Counted from the first letter of the stretch, positions 23,695 to 35,280 are shown. The stretch: 64,000 nucleotides of DNA from Lunularia cruciata (GCA_948567375.1 OX419755.1:43405001-43469000); one strand, 5' to 3'. Numbers and translations: made by a program. Notes: generated from the sequence alone by a model not told the origin.

Positions 23695-24251
23695 GGGGGT
23701 TTGACGGATGTCTACGGGATAAATAATAAACTTCGTAATAATTTTTAGTGAACTCTGTAACAATACGAGATTGTAATAACTGAACACTATGTAACTTCAG
23801 TTAAGGGATATATTTTGCAAATTGCATTCATTTATAAAAATCAAATCATATGTTACAGATGTTTGGTAATGTCGTAACTAAATAAATGATTGTCAGAAAG
23901 AATGACGTGTCTCCTCAAGAGGGTGGCCACGTGGTCATTTGAGTCACGTATGATTGATGATTTGGTTTTCATATTCAAGATCCAAAATGGCCACGCCCAA
24001 TTCAAATCTCTAAACTCGAATTCACCACCCTCTGGAGCAAGTGTGCGAGTTGTCAGGCAACTAACGGCAGTTTTGTAGTTTCGCATTGGTGTGGGAAATG
24101 ATCAGCGCCACCGTGTGGCAACCAAGAAATTGATTAGAGTGCAATGATTCAGATAATTCTTACGCTAGGAGTGCAAAAAAAATTTTGCAATGGGAGATCA
24201 AGTACTTTGTCCTAGTGTAGGAGACTCACTTATCGACCTATAGAGTCATCT

Positions 24252-25490
24252 TTGGATTCACAACCTCAACAACCATTAGGGAAATTTGGAGACTTGTTGA
24301 GGATGGTTTCTTCTGTGCCTGGAAAAACCAAGGAGGATGAACTATTTTTCATGGCAACACACCATTATAGCCAAATACTGGATTATTTGGAAGACCCCGA
24401 GCATTTTGCACAAATTCATGGTGGGAATTGCAAAAAGCACATTCAGAAATTGACCGCATTTAGTTTCATGGCAAACTTTTTGATTAGGGAGTGTCAAGGA
24501 TTTCCTACTTCTATGATAGGTGACAGACTTTACAAGAAATGGTTGCGGTACATGAAACAGTACAAAGAAACTCAGGAGCTTAAGAACAAGTCTACGGGAG
24601 AAGGTCTCACCGAGAAGGAATATGGAAAAGGGTGGAGAACTATAGAAGATAAATTGAATGGAATATGCCCGCATTTTGCAAGAATGGAAGCCATGTTTGG
24701 GACCAGAGCAAACATAAGTCCACCGGCAATGGTAAGTTTAGGAGATTGTAATCCTAATTCAAGCAAGATTTGTGAGGTTGGCAAGGAGTAGGTCCATGAA
24801 GGTGCACAAGAGTGCTCATAATTCTCATCTCCTCTAGAGGTGGTGCTCCCTCACTCGGGCCCTGAGTTAGTCACAAACACCCAAGGGGTGGAAATTTTAC
24901 CAAGGGGCATGGAGAATGGAATCCTATCACTTGAGGATGAGTCTCCATTTGTTCCACCGATCGAGGACTCGCCTTTCATTACACCACCGCCTTTAATTTC
25001 TACAAGAGATGGTTCCGATTGTGCTTTTGCCGACCAAGAAGGGGAACGTGATCCAAAGAGGAGGAAAGGTGGAATATTTGCAAGTAAGGTACCCAAGTTG
25101 TCACCTAGTATGTCATTGTCTCATGATTTAGCAAAAAGTTACCATGTTGAAGGCAAATACTATAGAATCTAGAGAGAGAGGTTATGACTAGCTGAACTAG
25201 AAGCCACCAACATGAGGAAGAGAGAGAAAACAATGATGAGAATGGAAGTAGAGCGTGTTAGATTAGAGACAAAGAAGATGAAAATTGAAATTGAGAAAAA
25301 ATTGAGCGCAGATAAAAGGAAAGCTAGGGCAGACAAACACAAATTCAAGGAGAAGAGTTTAAAATCAAAGCGCAATCATGAAATCAAAATGAGTCTCATA
25401 CAAGTAGGGAAAACTCTTGAGGAAATAAGTAACTATTTTAAAGTGCTCACTCAGGTTCAACGTCCATCATACTCTATTGATAGTGAATAG
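24252..25490 (+). pseudogene. SANT/Myb-like, coiled-coil protein of Harbinger ORF1 type
   Basis: One frame runs through the whole interval with only three or four stops (TAG 24789-24791, TAA and TAG near 24830, TAG near 25175). Residues about 35-165 carry a helical region with QLLD-, WLRYMKQYKETQE and GLTEKEYGKGWRTIEDKL, ending CPHFARMEAMFG. This resembles DNA-binding accessory proteins of transposons. The middle is Pro/acidic with a basic KRRKG patch. The end is a long charged coiled coil (MRKREKTMMRMEVERVRL). In PIF/Harbinger elements such a partner takes the transposase to DNA. A possible upstream ATG at 24190 is in another frame. Confidence 0.6.
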
Positions 25491-26570
25491 TATACCACCA
25501 TCTAACCTTTATTATGATTATAATAAAGATGAGTTATGGAAACTTGATAAATGCTTCTAGTATCCGCCTGATGTAGCTTGTTACCACTTAGTTCCTCTCA
25601 TGTTTTTGATGATGCTCATTACCACTCAGTTCCTCTCATGTTTTTCCTTAACCACACACAGTAAGTGCATGAGTTGGCCCTCATAGCCGCCCATAAAGTC
25701 TTTCTTGCAGCTGCTAGTAGCACAGTAAGCCCAAGATGCCGCAAGTTGGCACTCATAGCCACCCAAAATTCTTTCTTGCTGCCGCTAGTCGCCGCTCAAT
25801 GCAACACTGAAAAGAATAAAGGCCAGCTAGTGCTCCTCAGCGCTCGTAGGCAAACGTCAAAGCTAGTGGGCGCTAGTAGGCACTCGCAGCATAAATTTGG
25901 TAGGCGCTAGTTGACGCTCGTGGCCACTAGGAGGTGCTCAAAGATGCTAGGAGAAACTCATAAATTTGGTAGGTGCTCGTCGACGCTCGTCAGACTCCTT
26001 GATGCAAGTCATAGCTCGTAGATGCTTGATGGCGCGCATTGGCGTTGAGGGCCGCTTGTGATGGGTTTAGGGTGGTGACTCTTGATGGAAATGGCGCACA
26101 TATTTGCAAGGTGATGACACGTTTGATACACAAGGCAGAATTGAGTATATAGCACATAAAAATACAAGAGTTAGACAACAATATGAGAGTTCACAAGTGT
26201 AAACTAAAACATAAATGTATACATGGGGAGAAATGAACATAATATGTATATAAATGGGGAGCAAATAGAACCTTAACCTATGACTATGGAGGTCGAGGAG
26301 GTGAAGAAGAAGAGGGAGATGCACTATGGTGTTTAAGTGGTACTATTGCATCCTCAAGTCTACGATGGTATACATGATTTTGAATCCTAAATGGACTCAA
26401 TGACCACCATAGGGACCACTCGCTCTCATCCAAGTCTCAATGCCTGATACTGCTAGCAAGAAGAGGATATGAGTCACAACTATAAGAACTCAATCTACCT
26501 GATTACCACTCTTCTTCTGCCCAACTAGTAGCAGGCCTATCATCATGGACAAATCTGTCCAAAGCACTCA

Positions 26571-27860
26571 TCAAAGGATCAAATGACCAAGTGTATGATG
26601 CTCTATGTGTACTTTATAAGGAAGGAAGTGGGTAGGGTGGATAGCACAATGTGGATGGTTCCTATAATAAGAGAGTGCATAACTATCTATGATCAAAAGA
26701 TCACAAAGAGGTAAACCTAATGAAGTAAGATGCTCATATGATCTAACTCCAAGTCCTCTAAACTCAGAATCTTGCTGGATATCTCTAGAACACAAACAGG
26801 CCATGAGGCAAGATCCGATGTGAACTCCCACCAGGAGTTCAGACCACTACCACATGCTTTGTAGCAATCACTCCACTCCATCCGGAGTAAGATCTATCCA
26901 CAAGATAACCTCAAAGTGTAGCAATCAGAATTGGATGAAATGGCTAACACCAGGATGGGCTACCCACCCTACAGGCCCAGATTGTGTGTGAGGGCACCAA
27001 CCATGCCTAGCCATCCCGCTCTCCCATGCACGGAAACCGATAGAACCATGAATCCATAATGAACACATACAAGTAACATCCACAATGATACTCTCCTGAT
27101 AGATGAATCCTCTCTCTAAACTCAGTCTGAGTGCCCTGAGTCTCCACACTATGAGGTAACACGTGGGTGGCATCAGTCTGGGTCTGCATCTCATGATGAG
27201 TATGGGTCTTGTGAGCAATAGTACGTAGTCTAGGTCCAAGATAAGCCACACAAGCACTCAAATGAGCTAGACTACTCTCACTCTCCTCTACATGAGCTCT
27301 CATCTGAGCTAGACTACTCTCGCTCTCCTTTACCTAAACATGTGCACTCTTACACCTCTCTATAGCATATGCTAACTCTTGTGCCTGATTCCTTAACTAG
27401 AGCTTGTAACCCTCCGCCATGGCAGCGACACCTAGTATATCCATGTCCAAGTCACCTAATCTCTGCTCTCTCTCTCCATCTCAGAAGTAAGCAAGGTCAG
27501 ATGCCTCTCCTCCTTTGCAGCAAGTAAATCCTCTTGCTTACAAAGGAGTCTCTCTTGCTCTAGCACTAATCTTTCTCTCTCCTCTACACTCTCCAATCTA
27601 CTCTCACGCTCAAGCACTAATCTCTCTATCTCTCCTCTACACTCTCCAGTCTACTCTCATGCTCAAGGAGATTTCTCTCTCTACACTCAACCACTCGAAC
27701 ACAATCATCTAAAATGCAAGTGATGTCAACTGAATAAGAAGGAGGTGAAGGTACTCTGAAATGCATGGGGTCACCAACCCCCTCCACAGATGGAGAAAGT
27801 GGTGAAGGGGAAAAAGAGTGAAAAGGAGATATCTCAACAAAGGGTAAGGGTTGTGTCACA
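26571..27860 (-). pseudogene. Coding-like region with coiled coil, unrecognised
   Basis: On the minus strand 27860-27480 reads PLPFVEISPFHSFSPSP, then a repeated charged coiled coil with units such as LEHESRLESVEERE (57-bp DNA repeats at about 27545-27690). Below it come ERGFIYQESIIVDVTCMC (about 27120) and EFRGLGVRSYEHLTSLGLPL (about 26770-26700). Frames change between pieces. It probably belongs to the same TE-like gene as 28090-28740. I do not recognise a catalytic motif. Confidence 0.4.
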
Positions 27861-28089
27861 ACACAAATTTGTTGAACACCTATTCACAAGTGGAACATTT
27901 AGTTATCCATCAAGTACAAATTCATATTTGAATTTAAAATTATACAAGTTCACAAGTTCATTAATTCAAGCTTCTTAAATGAACGCATTTATTAAATCCG
28001 GTAATGGTATATACAAAAGAACTTTGTATGTTTTCCAACATACAAATATATGAAATATATATATGACAAAACTCAAACCTAATCAATCA

Positions 28090-28740
28090 ATCACTCACCA
28101 TCCTCATCCTCTCCCTCATCCTCCCCATCATCAATAGTCTCGTCCTCATCCGAGCTATCTGCATCCTCATGATTATCATCATGCTCTCCCTCGTGTATAA
28201 TCTCCTCCTCTCCATCACTCAGGTACATCACGTCCTCCTCTGGAATGAAATCTCTCTCCACAAAGAGATACGTGAGTATCTATCCAAGGAAGGTAACTCT
28301 TAACCTACGCCTCTTAGGACTCCTCAATTGGCTTTGCAAACTCCCCACCTCTGCAATGATAGCTCTAAAAGCTAACTCTCCCTAATCATAATCCTCCACA
28401 CCAAATCTACTCAACTTGGTCTTGGTGTTGAGTACCAAATGCCCATGTACAATCTTGGGCCTAATAGTGGGTGCACCAAGTGCACCCATCAACTAGAAGA
28501 AAGCTTGGAATGCAGGATATACACATTGCCTTGCAAGGTATCTTCTTGCAACCCTGTCCCTTCGTGGAAACCATTCTAAAATAGTTGTGTAATGAATTGT
28601 CATCCATCTTGGTGTTCTCTCCCTTGGCATGGAAAGTGCATCTCTAACTATATTTGCAGTCAATTGAAACTGCCTACCTCTTACCAAACCTGTGCAAGAG
28701 ACCTTGTCCCATGAACTCACAAACTCTATAAGTGGAATGA
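28090..28740 (-). pseudogene. TE-associated gag-like protein with acidic tail
   Basis: A splice-acceptor-like TTTTGTAG precedes VIPLIEFVSSWDKV, then TGLVRGRQFQLTANIVRDAL, YTTILEWFPRRDRVARRYL, AFFQLMGALGAPTIRPK and LSRFGVEDYD. After two stops (28384, about 28281) a very acidic tail ends in EGEDEDGE and a stop near 28090. The VRG-x-F...I...L pattern is reminiscent of the plant-specific transposon protein domain found in gag-like plant TE proteins. That is recall, not a search. Its role is unknown. Confidence 0.4.
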
Positions 28741-28859
28741 CCTACAAAACCCACAAAAAAATCAGCTCAACCTTCTTTCCCAAGGACTCAAGCTCAGGGA
28801 GTGCCGCTCAAAGACGCCCACGGACAGTATAAACATCAAAAGAGCCACAGGTTGCCACG

Positions 28860-29290
28860 ATTTGGAGCCGCTCAAGGGTGTAGGGCGGCGCTCCTGACCC
28901 GGCCCCCCCACGTGGCGCCAAGGGGCAGCCGACGCTGCGCGTAGGCGCTTGTGGATGCTGCTTGCAGGCGTAGATGCGCTGAATGGCACTACAAGATAGT
29001 GAGGGAGACAATAGGAGCTGCGTGCAGTCCCGCGGAAGCGCTGGGTGCCGCACGGGGTTGCGGGGTTGCGGGAAGGTGCTTGTGCGCAGGGTTTAGGGTT
29101 TGGGGATAGCATTGGATGACGCGTGAGGACGCTGGTAGGTACTGTGGGACAAGGAGGGAGATGTGAGGAGGTCCGCGCAGCCCCACGGAAATGCTGAGTG
29201 CTGTGCGGGGTTGCAAGAAGGCGCTTGCACGAAGGGTTTGGGGATGGCGTGGGAGGATGCTGGGAGGCGCTACAGGACAGGCTGGGAGGC
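28860..29290. repeat. GC-rich tandem repeat, about 150-bp unit
   Basis: GGAAGCGCTGGGTGCCGCAC (29034) against GGAAATGCTGAGTGCTGTGC (29184), and GGTTGCGGGAAGGTGCTTG against GGTTGCAAGAAGGCGCTTG, repeat in the same order. A long minus-strand open stretch here is produced by the repeat. Confidence 0.7.
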
Positions 29291-29869
29291 ACTGATGATT
29301 TGGAAGCAATAAACCTGAAATAAATGAAAATCTTGAGGTAGAATGAAAAGAAAACAATGAGGAAGGTTTGAAGAAAACCTCTGGCCATGGATAGTGAAGT
29401 CAAGAGTTATTTTGAGCCCCATTACATCTAGATCGATCTCCCAAATTCCCGAAACAACAGTTTGAATCTGATGTTTGTCCAGCCAGCACCCTCTTGATGA
29501 AATTAGCTGGGTGTTGAATGCTATGGAATGCTATGAGCCAATCTCCTTCTTGAGTATTTCTCATGTCGGGCCCGTTGAATATCTTTTTGTATCCCCAGAT
29601 TTCTGCCATGGTTCAAATTGAATATGCTCTCAGTCTCTTGAATGCTCTCTTATCTCTCTTCTCAATGTCTCCTTGTTGTTTCTCTAGAGTCTCCAAAGCA
29701 CTCCTTCAATTATAAATGTGAATGGAATTCTTCCAACTCTCTGGCCCCACAAATTCCCAACTCTCCCAGGCTCCTCACAACGAGTTGGTCTCCTTTGAGT
29801 TGGTCTTTTTCAAGTTGGGCTTCAGCCAGTTTGCTTCATTCAAGTGAGTATGTTTCCTTCCGAACACCC

Positions 29870-30015
29870 CACTCTCGAAATGGCTCTTTCTCCTTCTAAC
29901 AACTCACACACCCACGCACACCCTCGCAAAATGACCCTTTCTCCTTCAAACAATTCATACACCCATGCACACCCTTGCGAAATGACCCTTTCTTATTCCA
30001 ACACCCCACATACTT
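29870..30015. repeat. About 51-bp tandem repeat, three copies
   Basis: CGAAATGGCTCTTTCTCCTT (29876), GCAAAATGACCCTTTCTCCT (about 29926) and GCGAAATGACCCTTTCT (about 29978) recur with CACACCCNYGCACACCC between them. Confidence 0.75.
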
Positions 30016-30792
30016 GCGAATGAGGCTTTCTAACACCTCCACACCCACAGGAATGACATGAATTGAAAAGAAGAAGGTTTATATAACCCAGGCAGTTGCA
30101 AAAAGAACTCAATACCAAGCATCCTAAAATGTACACTTTGGAGGGAAAATTTCATTTTTCAACCAAAAGAACTCAAATCCCGAGCGGCAACATGCGGCAC
30201 TCCATGTCACCGACCGGTGCAAGCGAGCATTGCATATTTCACGTAGCGCCTACCAGCACCTACAAGTGCATTTAATATTTGTGCATATTGGATGCGGTCC
30301 CCAACATCTGCCAGCGTCTACAAGCGCTACTCGATGACCTAGAATCATTTTTTTAATTTGTGAGTGGCCCCCAGCGTGTACGAGCATCATCTCACGGTGT
30401 TTGCAACATTGGCTCATTTTTTTCCAACAACATCCAACAAGTGACTTTCAGTGTAAACTTGGTAAACACCACACCTTGTAAGTGTAAATGGAGGCCTTAC
30501 AAATGTACAGATTAAGCTTCATAGAATTATTTTTGCATCCTTTGAATTCTTATCCTAACATTACATCAAGATACACTCATGGTCTAAGATAAAGACTCAT
30601 GGTCTAAGTTACCAGACTTTGAGATATGAGATGAATAACTGAAAAATATATATTTCATTATATGGAATCTCAATCAATCGAGTATATCATCATTGTTATA
30701 ATCAAGGCAATGTTGCATCACACTTGATCTACTTTCTTCTCTACCAAGTTCTATACCATGAAAGGACATTTCTGAATCTATTTGAGTTTCTT

Positions 30793-31972
30793 CTAAAATC
30801 TGCCATTGTCCTCTGACCAAAGGTCAGACCTATTGATTAAAAATTTATGTAAAATAATACACACCGATATCCACTTTAACAAATAAGCATTTCTACTATT
30901 GTCTTTCAATTGCACTCTTAGCTCACGAAGAGAATGCCATCTAGCTTTCAATACTCCTATACAATGCTCATTTATCACTCTTGCCTTTGCTAAATATTTA
31001 TTAAACTCATGCTTGTCCTCTGAGCAAGCCTACTTGAAAGCGAGGACTAGGTGATGCATGGGTACATAACCCAAATCCCCTAAAAGGTACTCCTTTGCCT
31101 CAAAAGTGCGATAGCTCCCTCTTAGGTTCAAATCATTCTATAGTGACAATTTTTCCAAACAAGTCATGTCATGACATGACCCTGGCATTCCTGCAAATAA
31201 AAAAGGCCATAATTTTAGTAAACCAAACAAAAAGGATCACCAATGCATTGCAAAAATACCTAACAAAACAACACATAAAATAAAACATACCTCTGGAAAA
31301 ATGTATGATTCTCCTTTTATCATCACAAATAACTTGGCCGTTTATAGAATATGAACCCTTGCGGCTGAAATATATTTCCCCGTCCATAGTTGGTCGGGCT
31401 GCAAGAGGAAACAATGTTCCATCTACCAAACCAACACAACTAGGAAAACCTTTCTGTGCAAAAACAATGGATATCCTCCTCCTCTCCTCGAGTTCGGGCC
31501 AAGCAACTTGACTCCTCATCACATCTAATATGGCTGTCATAACTCTATCATTAAAAGCAATTGTTGAACCAGCACTAATGCCCCAAATATTAAAACCCTA
31601 TGCAACACAAGCTCAATTGCCATGATGCCCAAATCTATCCAAGGCTAGGGCAACTTGGATCCACACTGGTGTTTGCTCTCTTTGGTACCTTTTCTCAGAA
31701 ATCATGTGAGTCTTAATCGAATCCACTAATGTTGAAAAAGAATCCACATCCATTCTAGTAAGCTGGCAAAAGGCCTCAGTATCTAGATTTCTAAAATACT
31801 CTTTCACAAACTCTCTACTACAAGGGTAAGTAACACAGGGTTCCAAGTATCAATGAGTATGTGCATACTCCCATCCACTAATAAAACATTCTAGCATATC
31901 TAAATCTCCTCCTAATTCCTCGTCTTCATCTTCTAATCCTTGTAGCAATATCTCCAAATCTAACCGAATCAT
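30793..31972 (-). pseudogene. PIF/Harbinger-type DDE transposase
   Basis: The start ATG at 31972-31970 opens a frame that stays constant to 30793 if one 100-bp intron (31191-31290) is removed. The N-terminal helical part includes CQLTRMDVDSFSTLVDSI. The catalytic nuclease has D1 in CVGLVDGTLFPL, SRKGSYSINGQVICDDKRRI, D2 in GMPGSCHD across the splice, LLGDLGYV, and E in RVINEHCIGVLKARW, so the DDE triad is present. It would cut and rejoin transposon ends. About five in-frame stops (near 31861, 31615, 31597, 31130 and 31034) and no clear frameshift indicate a recent pseudogene. It converges on the SANT-like ORF, as in two-gene Harbinger elements. Confidence 0.85.
31191..31290 (-). other. GT-AG intron in the transposase pseudogene
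   Basis: The minus strand reads CCAGAG|GTATGTTTT at the donor and TTTATTTGCAG|GAATG at the acceptor. Removing it restores the conserved G-x-P-G-S-x-H-D motif, which is good evidence that it is spliced. Confidence 0.8.
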
Positions 31973-32074
31973 TCATTGAATACATTTTCTAATATTTCTG
32001 GTTAGTTCTAAATGAGTGCTCCCTCTCGGCATGACTTTACTCAATTTTTAATCATCACTGATAACTCCTTATCG

Positions 32075-32155
32075 ACAAAGGGGCATCTCTCTTCTCGGCA
32101 AAGGGGCATCTCTCTTCCAGGTGAAATTTCAGCAAAGGGGCATCTCTATTCTCTG
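32075..32155. repeat. Three-copy short repeat near the Harbinger right end
   Basis: GCAAAGGGGCATCTCTCTTC recurs three times (spacings 23 and about 35). Subterminal repeats of this sort are often transposase-binding sites, but here that is only inference. Confidence 0.6.
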
Positions 32156-32756
32156 TGCGCACAAAAAAACCATCTCATCAATTTCATTTTGTAACAAGAA
32201 AACAAGTCACTCTAACCTTCCCATTGCTCGCACTCAAATCTTCCTACTCCAAACAAATTCACTCCCCCTTCCACCTCTGGCTATGGGTCTCTCAAATCTT
32301 CATCGGGTGGTCAATTTTTGCATGCCCTCAAATCTTTCCACTCATGCTCCCTCCAATCTTCCTCGGTGGTAAAAATTTGCCAGGTTGCTGCTCGTCATTT
32401 CATTACCATGGTGTGCTCGAACATCCTGGATGCTCCTTTTGGTGGCCGTCATTTTCACTCTAACCCTAAACGATAACTTTATTAACCCTAATGTGCAATC
32501 AATGCACTACGGAGTGATAACAAAAATTCCTTATCCCTTATTTTCTAAGAACCACCTCATACGGAGTGTGCTAATAATAAGGAACTTGGCTCAAACTCAG
32601 TAACAATACCTTTTCTACCTCCCGGTCACACACCGTACCCATTTAGTCAACGCTTCATAACAATCTATATGAAAAGTTATGAAACTTCGTATAACTATTT
32701 CTGAAACCCCCCATTGTGTATGATTTTGATTTCTGTATAAATATTGGTCTCTTAGG

Positions 32757-33010
32757 TGCGCTTAGGTCTTGTTGCAATCGGAAAAATAAGCGATCAAAAG
32801 AAAGCGTACAAATGAAAGCGGGAGGAGAGGAGGTGAGGGAATGGAATGGAACAAAGATTAGACAAGAGAGGAGGTCAAGGAATGGAACGGAACAAGATTA
32901 GACAAGGGAGGCACTGGGTATAACTTTTAATCCAACGGCGGAAAGGAAGCAAAGAGAAGATACAATAAGGAAACAATAGTAGAAAAGAGAAGCCCTATGC
33001 ATGCTTTAAA
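32757..33010. repeat. Satellite-like array (right part)
   Basis: It contains TTGTTGCAATCGGAAAAATA, GCGATCAAAAGAAAGCG and AACGGCGGAAAGGAAGC, matching phrases of 22850-23694 in the same strand and order. It resumes about 45 bp after the Harbinger right end. Confidence 0.7.
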
Positions 33011-33023
33011 AATATAAGTCTGA

Positions 33024-33309
33024 ATTTAAGGAACGATTATTTATGAGATCACAAGTGCGAATATGAGCGTAATCAAGGGGGTTGTACAATACGCATGTGG
33101 TTTCAAATTGCAAATGCTACTGCAACTACGTGTAATGTGGTGTAATTTATGCGCAAATGCCGCTGTATTTAAGGAACGATTATTTATGAGATCACAAGTG
33201 CGAATATGAGCGTAATCAAGGGGGTTGTACAATATGCATGTGGTTTCAAATTGCAAATGCTAGTGCAACTACGTGTAATGTGGTGTAATTTATGCGCAAA
33301 TGCCGCTGT
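33024..33309. repeat. Recent 143-bp tandem duplication
   Basis: Copy 1 is 33024-33166 and copy 2 is 33167-33309, differing at about two positions. Each begins ATTTAAGGAACGATT and ends GCGCAAATGCCGCTGT. Confidence 0.95.
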
Positions 33310-35240
33310 ATTAAAAATTGCAATACGCACAAGTCGAAGTGGAAATGCGCTTCAAGGTGCAATTCAAGTGCAATTATACAGAATGGCGCAATATGTCTCT
33401 TCTCTACCAAGGGGTGCGATTTTTCCACATCTGAAAGTGTGCAACTGGTAAACGTGGGACTTTTGCACTTACACCAGTCTCTGTGATACCAAACAGTTTA
33501 AAATGCCTCTCCTGCAGTCGGCATTTTGCAAATATCCTCCTCGTGGCCTTATCCTGGTTGGCTAAGAAGATCCCTGTCTGATCCTTCGTTGTACATTGTG
33601 GGCAGTCGTCTAGTAGCGTGGAAACGTCCTAGCATCAAACATCTTTAAGAAGTAGACAAAGACGGAACATCTTCTGTTCTGTGTATAACGTCAGCACGGC
33701 TCTCGCGATCCATGAACTTTTGGCTTGTCATGGTTGTACAATCGCGCGAAGTACAAGTAACGAGCTTCAGATCTTGTACCGTCTTTTTCTGGTCCAAACC
33801 TTTTCGGTCCAGTTTTGTTTTGTTTTTCTTTCCAAAGCTGTCTTTGACAAAGCCGGAAGTTTGTCGAACGAACTTATGGTTCATCGAATCAATCCAATGG
33901 TGTCCGGCCTACGTATGGTTGGCCATCGATGAGTCACTTTGAACTTCCACTTACCGAGTTTGACGCTTGCCGCAGCTTTCAAACAGCAACCACCGTGCGC
34001 AGTGCAGCGTATCAGAGCGATTTATTATATACTAATCATAGTTTCTATCGGAATAGCATGATATCCAGGGACACTCGCCGTGCCTTTAGTTACTTTTAGA
34101 TGGTCTGTTTAAAGGCAATATAGGAACCAGAAAACCATTCAGCTAAGAGAAAATAGAATGCACGCTTCTCCTCTTATCTGATAAAAAGGAAGTCTACGAT
34201 TCTATCATCTTTGAACTGTTTACACTAAACTTTTTGATGCATGAGAAGGTGTAATGTTCCAGGACCAGCACTTTATGTATGACTTTCCAGCACTTTATAT
34301 ATCAATTTTCCAAGACGTCCGCATGTTATAGTGCGAAGTCAGTCGTCCATGTGTGAGTTGATTGAAGGTTGCATATACCAGTTTGAAAGGTTACACTCAT
34401 CAGAAAGGCACTTATGTGACTGGGGTTGACAACCCGTTTGAGGGTCTAACGTGACCGTGTGGGGGTCGTCCGTGATTTACATGTGTCGAAAGGTGGCTTT
34501 AGAACTGGCATGCTTCTCATGTCTGATTGCGAAGTGGCATGCTTCTCATGTATGATTGCTTCACAATAATAAAGTAAGTGCTGCTTCTAATGCGGTATGG
34601 TTCTCTGTACAACTGTATCATACATAGTCGTCATGTTGTTTGGTGATGATCGCTTGATGCACTCTGTCCTGTACAAAAATATTATTACGTTAGTCACATG
34701 GAATCATGAGAGCCGGAAAGGAAAAAGTGTTGGAAACTATACTTTCGTCACATGAATTTGCCCTTATGATTTATGTTGCTGTTATTGTTTTCATTTTATA
34801 TTTTAAATGGGTAATTCTCTAAATAATCTTACTTGGGGCTTAGCCCCATGTTACATTTTTTTGTCTCTCCCTTGTACGGCTTGATGTGCTCTTCCCATCT
34901 TTCATTTTTACTATGCAGTCGCCTTTTTCAGATAATCTTACTAGAATTAATAATTAAAGATAGTTGAATAAAGTACATGAATGTGATCTCCTTTAGTTAG
35001 AAAAACTATTCAAAAAGTATGTTGATATATTTTGTGAATGACTTAAAATTTTCATGATCTATGAACACTTAATTCAAGTCTAATGACAGCCTATTTTGAT
35101 CAAATTTGGTAGTGGAAGCAAGAAATTTTCATTTTAATGATATCCTATTTTGGCCAAATTTGGTAGTGGAAATGAGTAAACAGAAGTTATAGGTAAACAT
35201 GTCATCTTTAAGGGATAAATGATTTGGTTAGATTATTACC
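33310..35240. other. Intergenic, no gene seen
   Basis: It holds a short 31-bp duplication (GGCATGCTTCTCATG at about 34508 and 34538) and a roughly 55-bp one at about 35080-35170 (CAAATTTGGTAGTGGAA). No coding or RNA signature was recognised. Confidence 0.5.
34833..34930 (+). repeat. Dispersed repeat R (copy 4)
   Basis: The clearest copy: GGGGCTTAGCCCC (34835-34847) is a palindrome, followed by ATGTTACATTTTTTTGTCTC, CCCTTGTACGGCTTGATG and TATGCAGTCGCC. Confidence 0.65.
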
Positions 35241-35280
35241 TTCCAAGTTGAGCATTATTTTTTGTATGCTCAACTTGGAA
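35241..35280. repeat. Perfect 15-bp inverted repeat (hairpin 1)
   Basis: TTCCAAGTTGAGCAT and its exact complement, separated by a 10-base T-rich loop. Confidence 0.95.

Larger units (their letters stand above)
25650..30420 (-). mobile_element. Possible nested element inside the Harbinger insertion
   Basis: Both edges carry GC-rich motifs in opposite orientation. At 25860-26050 there are repeated phrases such as GGGCGCTAGTAGGCACTCG and GACGCTCGTGGCCACTAGG. At 30230-30400 the complementary style appears (GTAGCGCCTACCAGCACCTA). Ends resembling CACxG...AAGT may be at about 25660 and 30440, which would suit a CACTA-like or gag-only retroelement. No target duplication was found, so both class and edges are tentative. 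Confidence 0.35.
23695..32712. mobile_element. Composite PIF/Harbinger-type insertion in the satellite
   Basis: It is bounded by GGGGGTTT at 23695 and AAACCCCCC at 32704-32712, a short inverted terminus reminiscent of Harbinger ends. The left flank ATTA fits the TTA target preference; the right flank (ATT) does not. It contains a Harbinger-like transposase at the right (minus) and a SANT-like ORF at the left (plus). About 5 kb between them looks like a further insertion. The flanking satellite on both sides supports insertion, but the exact termini are inferred. Confidence 0.5.

Noticed and set aside
28762-29403. Long minus-strand open reading frame (213 codons)
   Set aside because: It is produced by a GC-rich tandem repeat. 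Several overlapping frames are equally open and no domain is visible.
29870-30015. Short regularly spaced repeats as a CRISPR-like array
   Set aside because: The units are diverged head-to-tail tandem repeats without distinct spacers, in a plant nuclear context.
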